DNA of 64,000 nucleotides, taken from positions 1 to 64,000 of the forward strand of contig CADCHG010000004.1 in assembly GCA_902801155.1 (NCBI GenBank). Direction: 5' to 3'. Each line of letters opens with the position of its first letter. The stretch's first letter is position 1. The position numbers and the translations under genes are program-made. The notes below the pieces were generated by a model. It saw only the letters and a list, made by a program, of their open reading frames with translations. It was not told where the DNA came from and made no database searches. This DNA comes from an uncultured Prevotellaceae bacterium (lineage in GTDB: Bacteria > Bacteroidota > Bacteroidia > Bacteroidales > Bacteroidaceae). Below are positions 26,740 to 35,290 of the stretch, piece after piece.

Positions 26740-26785
26740 CCGATTGGATTTGAATTGGATTTGAATTGGATTTGGATTGGAGCTG
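26740..26785. repeat. 11-bp tandem repeat (GGATTTGAATT type)
   Basis: The unit GGATTTGAATT occurs about three times with a diverged fourth, following ATTCCCGATT. Intergenic, and similar in period to the tandem array at 43335-43395. Confidence 0.75.
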
Positions 26786-26830
26786 CTACGAGCTTACATG
26801 AAGAAGAAACAAGAATTAAGTTATGATAAA

Positions 26831-26885
26831 TAACGTGAGTTCGACGACTTGCTTTAGCTTGATGAGCTTTGCGAAAAATTTGTAG
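26831..26885. repeat. Truncated TIR element, copy E
   Basis: Begins TAACGTGAGTTCGACGACTT, followed by GCTTTAGCTTGATGAGCTTT as in copies B and C, then departs from them. Confidence 0.75.
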
Positions 26886-27345
26886 AACCCACCTTATGGC
26901 TCTACGGACCTCAATTCAGCTCGTTTTTTGACGAATGAGAAAAACAAAAGTTGTACTAATTGAACAAAAAAGCATGTTTAACCTTCTTTAACTTAAAAAA
27001 GACGAAATTAAGATAAAAAACAAGTATCTTTGCCAAGAAATTGCGTAGTATAGACTCTAATGGGTTTTATACGCGATAGCGAGATAATCATAAAATATTG
27101 AGAATCTGCTATTTTTAACCTATTTTTGTCTTGTGATTAGATGTTCAGAAACACTATTGTCCACTATATTGATAAAAGAGAAGTCATATCAAATCTTAAT
27201 CAGAGAATCAAGCACTTATGATATGCGATTTGGGAACTAACTATATGGTAAATTGTTTTTTAGTGGTAACTGGTGATTCGGAAGCAGTATGAATTTTTTA
27301 TAATCGTAAATCATTAATTTTAAATAACTAACAAACATAATCTCT

Positions 27346-30300
27346 ATGTCTGATAAAATTAAAAACGTACGCTATGCGCTTGTTGCAATACTATTGCTCT
27401 TCTGTGCGGTAGTACAGGCACAAACTGTGAAAGGTGTCGTTAAGGACGATGCTGGCGAAACCGTTATAGGTGCGACTGTGCAGGAGCAGGGCACCAAGAA
27501 TGGTGTTGTTACTGACGTCAACGGAAAATTCTCAATCACTCTTAAGGGCAAGAGCCACAAACTTGTGGTATCATACGTTGGTATGAAGACCAGGATTGTT
27601 GATGTGAAGGATGAGTCAGATGTCACTATTAAGCTTAAGGATGACAATAATACCCTTGAGGATCTTGTTGTAGTAGGTTACGGTACTATGAAGAAGAAGG
27701 ATCTTACAGGCCCTATAGCGACCGTAGGTGGAAAAGTTTTGGAGGCTGTTCCTGTTGCATCAGCAGTTGAGGCACTTACTGGTAAGATGGCTGGTGTACA
27801 GGTTACTACTACAGAAGGTTCGCCAGACGCAGAGGTGAAGATTCGTATTCGTGGTGGCGGTTCTGTCAGTCAGTCTAGTGCTCCACTTTATATTGTTGAT
27901 GGTTTCTGGGTTGAGAGTATCAGTGATATTCCTGCATCAGACATTGAGGATATTACAGCATTGAAGGATGCTTCTTCTGCTGCCATTTATGGTTCTCGTG
28001 CTGCTAATGGTGTAATTCTCGTTACTACAAAGAGTGGTAAGGCTGGTAAGGTGAATGTCTCTTACAACGCTTACTATAGTTGGAAGAAGCTCGCAAAGAA
28101 GATGGATGTTATTGATTCTTACGACTATGCTAAGTGGCAGTATGAGCTTATTCTTCTCAAGAATCAGGGTGATCTTACCAAGATGTCTGACTATGAGGAT
28201 CAATTTGGTGGTTATCAGGACTTGGATCTATACCAGAATATTGAGGCTAATGATTGGCAGGATATATTATATGGTCGTACAGGTCACGTCTTCAATCAGA
28301 ACCTCAATATCAATGGTGGTAATGATGAGTTAAAGTATTCTTTCAGTTATGCTCATGTAAACGACAAGGCTATTTTGTATGGCTCTACTTTCAAGCGTGA
28401 TAACTTCAGTCTCAAGTTAAACGCAAAGCCAAGCAAGGTAACAACTCTTGATTTTCAGGTTCGATATGTTGATACAGATGTCAGAGGTGGTGGATCCAAT
28501 GAAGCTACAAGTACATACGATTCTGACAAGCGTCTTAAGTATGCTATTCTGTATCCTCCATTTCCTGTTAGGAACGTGAACTCGTCAGCAGCTTCAGGTG
28601 ACGATGACCTCGGCAACCTCTATAATCCGATAGTGGCTCAGCAGGATAATGATGCAAAGAAGGAGCGTAAGAACCTCAATCTTTCTGGCGCATTCGGATG
28701 GACTATTATCAAGAACCTTAAGTTCAAGGCAGAGTTGGGTTATGAGAACTACACACAATATAATCAAACATATAAGGGTAAAACAACATATTATGTAAAG
28801 AATATTCCAGCCCCTGAATATCAGGGATTGCCGGTAATCCGAATGATTGACACAAAGCGTCACAGATTCCGCAGTACAAACACATTGAACTATGATTTCA
28901 AAAAGCTGTTTGGGAAGGATAGCAAACATTCATTGAACTTGCTTGCCGGTCATGAGTATATAATAACAAAGCAGCATGACGTGACAAATGAGGTTCACGG
29001 ATTCCCTCCTGATTATGATGCAGAGACTGCATGGATGTTTCCATCAGGAGGCAGATATCGGTTTGCGATAGAAGGCGTTGATAAGGATGATGACAAACTC
29101 CAGTCTTACTTCAGCCGTGTTAGCTACAACTATGACGATAAGTACCTGTTCAATGCCACATTCCGTGCTGATGGTTCTTCTAAATTCGGCTCTGAAAACC
29201 ATTGGGGATACTTCCCGTCTGCTGCTATTGCCTGGCGTATATCTTCAGAAAAGTTCATGGAAGGTACTAAGAATTGGCTTGACGACTTGAAATTGCGTTT
29301 GGCTTATGGATCTGTTGGAAACAACGATATTCCTGTAGGTCAGCTTATTCAGTCGTATGAACAAAAAAGTACAACATGGGTAAATGGCCTTAACACTTAT
29401 GTTGCTCCAAGTAAGATTATGGCTAACCCTGATCTTAAATGGGAAACGACCACCACTCGTAACTTGGGTCTTGACTTCACTCTATTCCGCAGCAAGCTTT
29501 CTGGTAGTATTGAGGCTTATATTGGCAATACTACGGATCTTCTTATGAAGTTCCCTGTACCAGGTACAGGTTATGACTACCAGTATCGTAATATAGGTGA
29601 GACTGAGAACAAGGGTTTTGAGGCTACTCTCTCATGGCATGCAGTTAATAAAAAGAACTTTGGTATTGACTTCAACGCAAACATAAGTTTCAATAAGAAG
29701 AAGATAAAGTCTCTTGGTGGACTAAATGATTATGGTATTAGCTCGTATTGGGCTTCAACAGAGATTCTTAGCGACTATTGGATTGCAGAAGGCCGTCAGA
29801 TTGGTGAGATTCGTGGCTATGTAAACGCAGGTCGCTATGAGGTCGATGACTTTGTGGGATATGATGAGTCAACAAAGAGCTGGACTTTAAAGCCGGGTGT
29901 TGTAGAATCTTCGTACGCTGTTGGTGACATCCGTCCTGGCACAATGAAGATTGCATCTACTACACAGCATTGGGATGAGGCTCAGGGCGCATGGGTCTGG
30001 AATTCAACAGGTGAGACTCTTAATGAAGAAGGTAAAACGGCCGATGGTAAGATTTCTGACAATGACAATACCATTATTGGCAACGTTAACCCAGATTTCA
30101 CGGGTGGTTTCGGTATTAATGTCCGTGCTTATGGTTTCGATCTTGCTGCAAACTTCAACTTTAGTGTAGGCAACGATATCTATAATGCTAATAAAATTGA
30201 ATATACATCTACTTCAAAGTATATGTATCGTAGTATGATTACTGGTATGGCAGAAGGTAAGCGTTGGACTAACCTTAATGCTGACGGTACTCTTTGTAAT

Positions 30301-30639
30301 GACATGGATCAGTTGAAGGCAATGAATTCGAACACTACTATGTGGAGTCCATATATGAGTCGTTTCGTACTTACAGATTGGGCTATTGAGAATGCCTCAT
30401 TCCTTCGTCTTAATACTCTGACTTTGGGTTATACTCTTCCAAAGAGTCTGACAATGAAGGCTCATATCTCAAGCCTGCGCTTTTATGTAACAGGTTACAA
30501 TGTATTTACGCTGACAAACTATTCTGGTTTTGATCCTGAGAGTGATTGTGTTCGTAGTACGCCCCTCACTCCTGGTGTTGACCATTCTGGCTATCCACGT
30601 AGTCGTCAGTTCGTATTCGGTCTTAACTTGAACTTCTAA
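27346..30639 (+). CDS. SusC-family TonB-dependent transporter of the pectin locus
   Basis: The 1097-residue protein has an ordinary signal peptide (YALVAILLLFCAVVQAQ) without repeat-coded residues. Carboxypeptidase-like domain VKGVVKDDAGETVIGATVQE, then LEDLVVVGYGTMKKKDLTG, the TonB-box region and entry of the plug; SAVEALTGKMAGVQVTTTEG and ITALKDASSAAIYGSRAANG are classic SusC motifs. The closing strand QFVFGLNLNF completes the barrel. The neighbours (susD 15 bases on, a beta-helix protein and a pectate lyase) suggest uptake of pectic oligosaccharides. No regulator lies beside this locus. Confidence 0.95.
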   Translation: MSDKIKNVRYALVAILLLFCAVVQAQTVKGVVKDDAGETVIGATVQEQGTKNGVVTDVNGKFSITLKGKSHKLVVSYVGMKTRIVDVKDESDVTIKLKDDNNTLEDLVVVGYGTMKKKDLTGPIATVGGKVLEAVPVASAVEALTGKMAGVQVTTTEGSPDAEVKIRIRGGGSVSQSSAPLYIVDGFWVESISDIPASDIEDITALKDASSAAIYGSRAANGVILVTTKSGKAGKVNVSYNAYYSWKKLAKKMDVIDSYDYAKWQYELILLKNQGDLTKMSDYEDQFGGYQDLDLYQNIEANDWQDILYGRTGHVFNQNLNINGGNDELKYSFSYAHVNDKAILYGSTFKRDNFSLKLNAKPSKVTTLDFQVRYVDTDVRGGGSNEATSTYDSDKRLKYAILYPPFPVRNVNSSAASGDDDLGNLYNPIVAQQDNDAKKERKNLNLSGAFGWTIIKNLKFKAELGYENYTQYNQTYKGKTTYYVKNIPAPEYQGLPVIRMIDTKRHRFRSTNTLNYDFKKLFGKDSKHSLNLLAGHEYIITKQHDVTNEVHGFPPDYDAETAWMFPSGGRYRFAIEGVDKDDDKLQSYFSRVSYNYDDKYLFNATFRADGSSKFGSENHWGYFPSAAIAWRISSEKFMEGTKNWLDDLKLRLAYGSVGNNDIPVGQLIQSYEQKSTTWVNGLNTYVAPSKIMANPDLKWETTTTRNLGLDFTLFRSKLSGSIEAYIGNTTDLLMKFPVPGTGYDYQYRNIGETENKGFEATLSWHAVNKKNFGIDFNANISFNKKKIKSLGGLNDYGISSYWASTEILSDYWIAEGRQIGEIRGYVNAGRYEVDDFVGYDESTKSWTLKPGVVESSYAVGDIRPGTMKIASTTQHWDEAQGAWVWNSTGETLNEEGKTADGKISDNDNTIIGNVNPDFTGGFGINVRAYGFDLAANFNFSVGNDIYNANKIEYTSTSKYMYRSMITGMAEGKRWTNLNADGTLCNDMDQLKAMNSNTTMWSPYMSRFVLTDWAIENASFLRLNTLTLGYTLPKSLTMKAHISSLRFYVTGYNVFTLTNYSGFDPESDCVRSTPLTPGVDHSGYPRSRQFVFGLNLNF

Positions 30640-30654
30640 AAAGCAGATACAACA

Positions 30655-32541
30655 ATGAAAAATTATATAAAAATCTCTATATTTTCGCTTTCTGTTGCAT
30701 TACTTGCAACTTCCTGTGATATGGATTCTCCTTCTAAGTCCTATGATCAGGTTTCTGTATATAGCATATATACTTTGGCAGAGCAGGAGATTATGTCAAT
30801 CAATGTGTCCTTTGGCGAGACAAACTCATACCGTGGTCGTTATCTTCCGTACTATGGATTGAACTCTGATGTGGAGACAACATCAGGCTCATATCCTAGC
30901 CTGTCAAAGAAAAATGACGATAAGATGAGCCTCTGTAACTTCTCTACATTGGATAACAACACTCAGATGAATACCGATAACAACGCATACGCTAAGTTCT
31001 ATGAGGGAATCGAACGTGCAAATCTAGCTATCGAGGGAATTCGTAAGTATGGTGACATCGAGAATAACCCTGATATGGCTCACCTTCTTGGTGAGGCTCT
31101 CACAATGCGTGCCGTAATCTACAACGATCTTATTAAGGCTTGGGGTGATGTTCCAGCTCGTTTTGTTCCAAACAATAATGATAACATCTATCTTCCACGT
31201 ACGAACAAGGATGATATCTATCTCCAGCTTCTCAAGGACCTTGAAGAGGCAGAGAACTATTGTTACTGGCCAAACGAGAGTCATATCACAAAAACATCTG
31301 AGCGTGTAAACAAGTCGTTTGTCAAGGGACTTCGTGCACGTCTTGCTTTATATGCTTGTGGTTATGCACTTCGTGGTGATGGTTATCGTCGTAGCAATAA
31401 TCCTGAACTTTCTCAGGACAAGATGATGGCTATAGTAAAGAAGGAGTGCCTTGATGTCATCAATTCTGGTAAGAATACTCTTGGTGAGTTTGAGGATAAT
31501 TTCAAAAACCTCTGTAAGGATGGTACAGATGGTACTGTTGCTCCTGCATCCAACCTTGAAAGCCTTTGGGAAATTCCGTTCTCTGCAGGTCGTGGCCGTG
31601 TACTCTATACATGGGGTGTAAAGCATCAGACTAAGGATCAATATACACAGCAGGCACAAGGTGGTGTAAATGGTCCAATGCCTTACCTCTTCTATGACTA
31701 TAGCAAGAATGACAAGCGTCGTGACATTACTTGTGTGCCTTATGAGTGGAGTAAGAATCTTGTTGACGGCAAGGCACCTCAGGATCTCCGCAAGATTACA
31801 CAGTGGTGCTTTGGCAAACTTCGTTATGAGTGGATGGATCGTATAGTTACCTCTACCAATGATGATGGTATAAACTGGCAGTATATGCGTCTTGCAGATG
31901 TATATCTTATGGCAGCAGAGGCAATAAACTATCTTGATGGTCCGGCAGCAGCATGGTCTTATATGGAGCCGGTTCTTGCACGTGTGCTTCCTGCTAATGA
32001 GGTATCTGCTTTGAAGGCAAAATATACCGCAAGCAAGGAGGCATTCCAGAATGGTATCGTGGATCAGCGTGGACTTGAATTCGCAGGTGAGGCTCTCCGT
32101 CGTGCAGACCTCGTTCGCTGGGGTATTATTGACGAGAAGATGGAAGAGGCTAAGAAGAAACTTCAGGCACTTGCAAACCGTACTGGTGCTTATGCTGACT
32201 ATCCGGCAAAGCTATATGTCAAGACATACGATGAGAAAACCGACAAGGAGCTTATCTCTAATTATGATATGTACGTAGGGGATGGCAAGTCTGGTGAGGC
32301 TATCGTTATCTATGGTCTTGAGAAGGGGCAGACCGATGAAATAGGTTCATCACTCAAGGAGGATGGCTTTACACCAAAGAACTGGTTCATCAACAATGAT
32401 GAGAATGTCATAACCTCAGACTACTGGGATGGAATCTTCATCAATAAGCCAAGTCTTAACTATCTCTGGCCTATCTGGAAGACATTTATTGACAAGAGCA
32501 ATAACATGCTCAACAATGATGGTAACTATGGTCAGTTGTAA
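30655..32541 (+). CDS. SusD/RagB-family surface lipoprotein of the pectin locus
   Basis: The 628-residue lipoprotein has the signal SLSVALLATSC (lipidated Cys about 21) followed by DMDSPSKSY. SusD features include RANLAIEGIRKYGD, AVIYNDLIKAWGDVPARF, ADVYLMAAEAINYLDGP and, near the C-terminus, RGLEFAGEALRRADLVRWGI. It is the glycan-binding partner of the SusC 15 bases upstream, certainly in the same operon. It is longer than many SusD proteins, with an extra C-terminal segment after residue 540 ending NNDGNYGQL. Confidence 0.95.
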   Translation: MKNYIKISIFSLSVALLATSCDMDSPSKSYDQVSVYSIYTLAEQEIMSINVSFGETNSYRGRYLPYYGLNSDVETTSGSYPSLSKKNDDKMSLCNFSTLDNNTQMNTDNNAYAKFYEGIERANLAIEGIRKYGDIENNPDMAHLLGEALTMRAVIYNDLIKAWGDVPARFVPNNNDNIYLPRTNKDDIYLQLLKDLEEAENYCYWPNESHITKTSERVNKSFVKGLRARLALYACGYALRGDGYRRSNNPELSQDKMMAIVKKECLDVINSGKNTLGEFEDNFKNLCKDGTDGTVAPASNLESLWEIPFSAGRGRVLYTWGVKHQTKDQYTQQAQGGVNGPMPYLFYDYSKNDKRRDITCVPYEWSKNLVDGKAPQDLRKITQWCFGKLRYEWMDRIVTSTNDDGINWQYMRLADVYLMAAEAINYLDGPAAAWSYMEPVLARVLPANEVSALKAKYTASKEAFQNGIVDQRGLEFAGEALRRADLVRWGIIDEKMEEAKKKLQALANRTGAYADYPAKLYVKTYDEKTDKELISNYDMYVGDGKSGEAIVIYGLEKGQTDEIGSSLKEDGFTPKNWFINNDENVITSDYWDGIFINKPSLNYLWPIWKTFIDKSNNMLNNDGNYGQL

Positions 32542-32545
32542 ATGA

Positions 32546-32598
32546 TAAGGACAGAGGTCTAAGGTCAAAAGCTTTCAGACCTTGGGCCTTTGTCCTTA
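32546..32598. repeat. Palindromic repeat between susD and the next gene
   Basis: TAAGGACAGAGGTCTAAGGT at 32546 pairs, with three mismatches over 21 bases, with GACCTTGGGCCTTTGTCCTT at 32578-32597. The loop is 11 bases. A related string, AGGTCTAAAGACTAAGGTC, lies at 60490-60510. No T-run follows, so it is more likely a repeat or mRNA-stability hairpin than a terminator. Confidence 0.8.
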
Positions 32599-32648
32599 GA
32601 CCTTATAACTGAAACTTGAATAAAAACTAAAATCGAAAAAATCCTTAT

Positions 32649-34253
32649 ATGAAAAGATCTATTATCAACAAATGCTTGATTGGCATTGGAATCCTTTCAA
32701 TGGCATCATGTAGCGATCCAATGGAGGAAATCACAGACATCATCTTTGACAGGGAGTTTTCACCTACCAATCTTGAAGTGAAGAACGTTAAGGAGACGTC
32801 GGCATTGCTCAAGTGGAAAGCTTCAACAGGTGTTTCCGAATATACCGTTGAGCTATATCCTGACGATAGTCTTACGTTTACTTCCTCTCCAAAATCCATT
32901 GACATTACAGAAAATGAATTGCCGTTACAGGACCTTACCTATGACACCCGTTATAGCGTAAAGGTAATTGCCAAGGACACAAAGAATTCAAGTCGTAATT
33001 CAAAACCGGCAACTCTGTTTTTCCGTACTGCTGCCCAGCAGATTTTCAATGCCATTGAGAAAGGGAATATTGCTGACAGAAGCGTAGTGGTATCTTGGGC
33101 TGAAGGCGACAAAGATGTTTCAGAGCTTCGTGCTTTCGATGAGACTGGTGCTCTGATATCTACCCATGTTATTTCTGATGCAGAGAAAAACTCATCCACA
33201 GCAAAGGTTGAAGGACTCAGTCCTTTGACCAAATATACCATCAAACTTTATTTTAATTCTAATGGAGTATTGAAGGAGCGTGGTAGTAAGACATTTATGA
33301 CTAAGGTGGATCTCAACGGTGCAACTGCCGTGACTACAAAAGATGATCTTGCCGCACTTATTGCAAATGCCAAGGATGGTGAAGTATTCGCCTTAATGGA
33401 GGGTAAATTTGTTGTAAAGAGCTCAAGTGAATCCGTAACAGCAGGTGTAATTGTTGTTAATAAGAACATTACAATCAAGGGTGCCGATCCATCTGATGTC
33501 CCAGTTATCAATGGCCGTTTCCAACTTGATGATGGTGCTTCTTTGACAATCAATATGGTTAATATCGATGGTGAAGGAACCACGGGTGACCAGTGTTTCA
33601 ATTATAAGGGAACAAATGTTGGCGGAATTTCTGTTAACAACGCAGAAATAAAGAATTTCAAGAAGGGCCTTTATTATGTTAATGTGGCAGCAAAGGTTCC
33701 TTACATCAAGTTCAATAACTGTCTGATTCACGATATTATTTGTGACGGAGGTGATATGCTTGACTGTCGTGCAGGATGTATCGATGACCTTTCTATCACT
33801 AACTCTACCATCTATAATAGCTGTGCAGAGCGTGACTTTGTTCGTTTCGACGATGCCTCTGGCGCATTTGCGGGTGCTACTCCAAAGATAACCATTGACC
33901 ATTGCACCATCAATGCTGCGGCTAATAAGAGTGGCAAGCGTCTTCTCTATGTCCGCTTTGTGGGTACTACAATCAACTGGACAAACAATATTGTGACAAA
34001 TACAGCTGCGGTTTGGAGCAATCAGTCAAAGACATCGGTTCCTACATTCGGCAACAACAACTTCTATTTCAACTGCGAAAAACTGAATGTTCTTGATGGA
34101 GCCGAGGGTGGTAAGACGAACCTCTTTATCGACGAGATGGCTACTGTTCTTAATCCTCAGTATGCTGATGCTGCTTCGGGTAATTTCCAGTTAAAGAACG
34201 AGAGCGTGAGCAAATTCAAGACGGGTGATCCGCGCTGGTATAGTAAGCAGTAA
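32649..34253 (+). CDS. Surface lipoprotein with FN3 and beta-helix (DUF4957/DUF5123-like) domains
   Basis: The 534-residue lipoprotein has a signal ending GILSMASC (lipidated Cys about 21). Residues about 38-130 and 135-220 look like two fibronectin-III modules (SALLKWKASTGVSEYTVELY; LSPLTKYTIKLYF). The rest (about 225-530) is a repetitive right-handed beta-helix, with NKNITIKGADPSDVPVINGR, SITNSTIYNSCAERDFVRFD and KITIDHCTINAAA. This matches the DUF4957/DUF5123 proteins commonly placed in pectin-degradation loci, which are thought to bind pectin. It has no obvious PL1 catalytic Arg motif, so binding is likelier than cleavage. Confidence 0.8.
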   Translation: MKRSIINKCLIGIGILSMASCSDPMEEITDIIFDREFSPTNLEVKNVKETSALLKWKASTGVSEYTVELYPDDSLTFTSSPKSIDITENELPLQDLTYDTRYSVKVIAKDTKNSSRNSKPATLFFRTAAQQIFNAIEKGNIADRSVVVSWAEGDKDVSELRAFDETGALISTHVISDAEKNSSTAKVEGLSPLTKYTIKLYFNSNGVLKERGSKTFMTKVDLNGATAVTTKDDLAALIANAKDGEVFALMEGKFVVKSSSESVTAGVIVVNKNITIKGADPSDVPVINGRFQLDDGASLTINMVNIDGEGTTGDQCFNYKGTNVGGISVNNAEIKNFKKGLYYVNVAAKVPYIKFNNCLIHDIICDGGDMLDCRAGCIDDLSITNSTIYNSCAERDFVRFDDASGAFAGATPKITIDHCTINAAANKSGKRLLYVRFVGTTINWTNNIVTNTAAVWSNQSKTSVPTFGNNNFYFNCEKLNVLDGAEGGKTNLFIDEMATVLNPQYADAASGNFQLKNESVSKFKTGDPRWYSKQ

Positions 34254-34265
34254 ATCAATATAAAT

Positions 34266-34310
34266 GTAAGGAGTGTGACAAATTGTTGCACTCCTTACTT
34301 GATTAAAAAA
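34266..34310 (+). terminator. Terminator-like hairpin after the beta-helix protein
   Basis: GTAAGGAGTG (34266-34275) pairs with CACTCCTTAC (34289-34298). An A/T-rich stretch follows but no long T-run. Confidence 0.7.
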
Positions 34311-34341
34311 ACTAAAATTTAGCCTTTTAGTAAAGGTGATA

Positions 34342-34372
34342 TTTGTGAATTCTCATTTTTTTTGTATCTTTG
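34342..34372 (+). promoter_or_regulatory. Promoter of the small secreted protein
   Basis: TTTG (34342-34345), 19 bases, TATCTTTG (34365-34372): an exact match to the Bacteroidetes -33/-7 pattern, 46 bases ahead of the ATG. This suggests the gene is also transcribed apart from the SusCD operon. Confidence 0.85.
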
Positions 34373-34418
34373 CACTTGTAAATTAGGAACTTAATTACCT
34401 GACTAAAAAAGTAATCAT

Positions 34419-35117
34419 ATGAAGAAAATCTTTACTCTTATTGCAACTGTTTTTATGGCAGTTAGTGTTAATGCTCAAACTGAGCCAATAGTTTACGACT
34501 TTGCTGGTATAACGGCAGATGATATTATCGTGGATGAGAATAGTGAAGTCAAAAGCCGATCTTTTGACGGAGCAGAATGCCCGATTGTAAAGTATAATGC
34601 TGGGAGTTCAGTGAAAACCCTGATCCAGCTCAAGGGAAGGGATTATATTACGCTTCAGTATGCAAATAAAGATCCAAAGTCTAATATCGTCACCTTTGCT
34701 TCTCAATTTATGAATACAGATACTAAGAATTTCGTGTTCCTTATTGGCAATGACGATCTGAAGCTCAAGGAAGGTGACGTAATTAAAGTTAAGTTCTCTG
34801 CAAAGGGTGACACCCCTGCAATTCTTCATGCAGAAACAAATCTTGTGGGTGACGATGTAGATTCTAAGTCAAAAGAAGAAATCAATGTCGCATCTTTTAC
34901 GGTAGGTGCTAATGGAACTTGCAAGATTAAGGAAACAAATGGTGGTGTTCGTATCTATGCAATGACCATCAACGCTGATATTGATGGTGCTACTACAGGC
35001 ATCAGCGAGGTTGCTGCTTCTAAGGTTGCCAAGGCTCGTAAGGTTGTCGTAAATGGTCGTCTTGTTATCGAGACTGCTAACGGCACATTCTCAGCAACAG
35101 GTGCTCGTGTAAAATAA
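34419..35117 (+). CDS. Small secreted protein of the pectin locus
   Basis: The 232-residue protein starts with a cleavable signal (FTLIATVFMAVSVNAQ) and a beta-rich body (PIVYDFAGITADDIIV; FVFLIGNDDLKLKEGDVIKV). I do not recognise a catalytic family; the fold could be a carbohydrate-binding beta-sandwich. The last 30 residues (ARKVVVNGRLVIETANGTFS, then ATGARVK) match the tail of the pectate lyase encoded downstream. That suggests both carry the same secretion or sorting signal. It has its own promoter and is followed by a strong terminator, so it forms a single-gene unit. Confidence 0.65.
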   Translation: MKKIFTLIATVFMAVSVNAQTEPIVYDFAGITADDIIVDENSEVKSRSFDGAECPIVKYNAGSSVKTLIQLKGRDYITLQYANKDPKSNIVTFASQFMNTDTKNFVFLIGNDDLKLKEGDVIKVKFSAKGDTPAILHAETNLVGDDVDSKSKEEINVASFTVGANGTCKIKETNGGVRIYAMTINADIDGATTGISEVAASKVAKARKVVVNGRLVIETANGTFSATGARVK

Positions 35118-35150
35118 AAAAGAATTCAAATTACATTTGACATCAAATAT

Positions 35151-35185
35151 AACGGGGTAGTATCATAGAATACTGCCCCGTTTTG
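35151..35185 (+). terminator. Rho-independent terminator
   Basis: AACGGGGTAGTAT (35151-35163) pairs perfectly with ATACTGCCCCGTT (35170-35182), apart from one G-G at most, followed by TTTTG. Confidence 0.85.
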
Positions 35186-35223
35186 TTATTCCACACCATA
35201 TTTACACTTTTTATTCCAAATTT

Positions 35224-35254
35224 TTTGCAATCTCGGAAAATATATGTAAATTTG
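35224..35254 (+). promoter_or_regulatory. Promoter of the pectate lyase gene
   Basis: TTTG (35224-35227), 19 bases, TAAATTTG (35247-35254), 36 bases before the ATG at 35291. Confidence 0.85.
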
Positions 35255-35290
35255 CCCAAAATAAACAAAAAGTTACCTTAAACACGAATT

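Larger units (their letters stand above)
26309..27345. other. 1-kb intergenic region between the two SusCD loci
   Basis: No credible gene is seen. It holds a complete TIR element (26423-26702), an 11-bp minisatellite (26740-26785), a truncated TIR element (26831-26885), and TATCTTTG at 27025-27032, a -7 box for the pectin-locus susC without a clear -33 box. That box implies a leader of about 310 bases before the ATG at 27346. Confidence 0.6.
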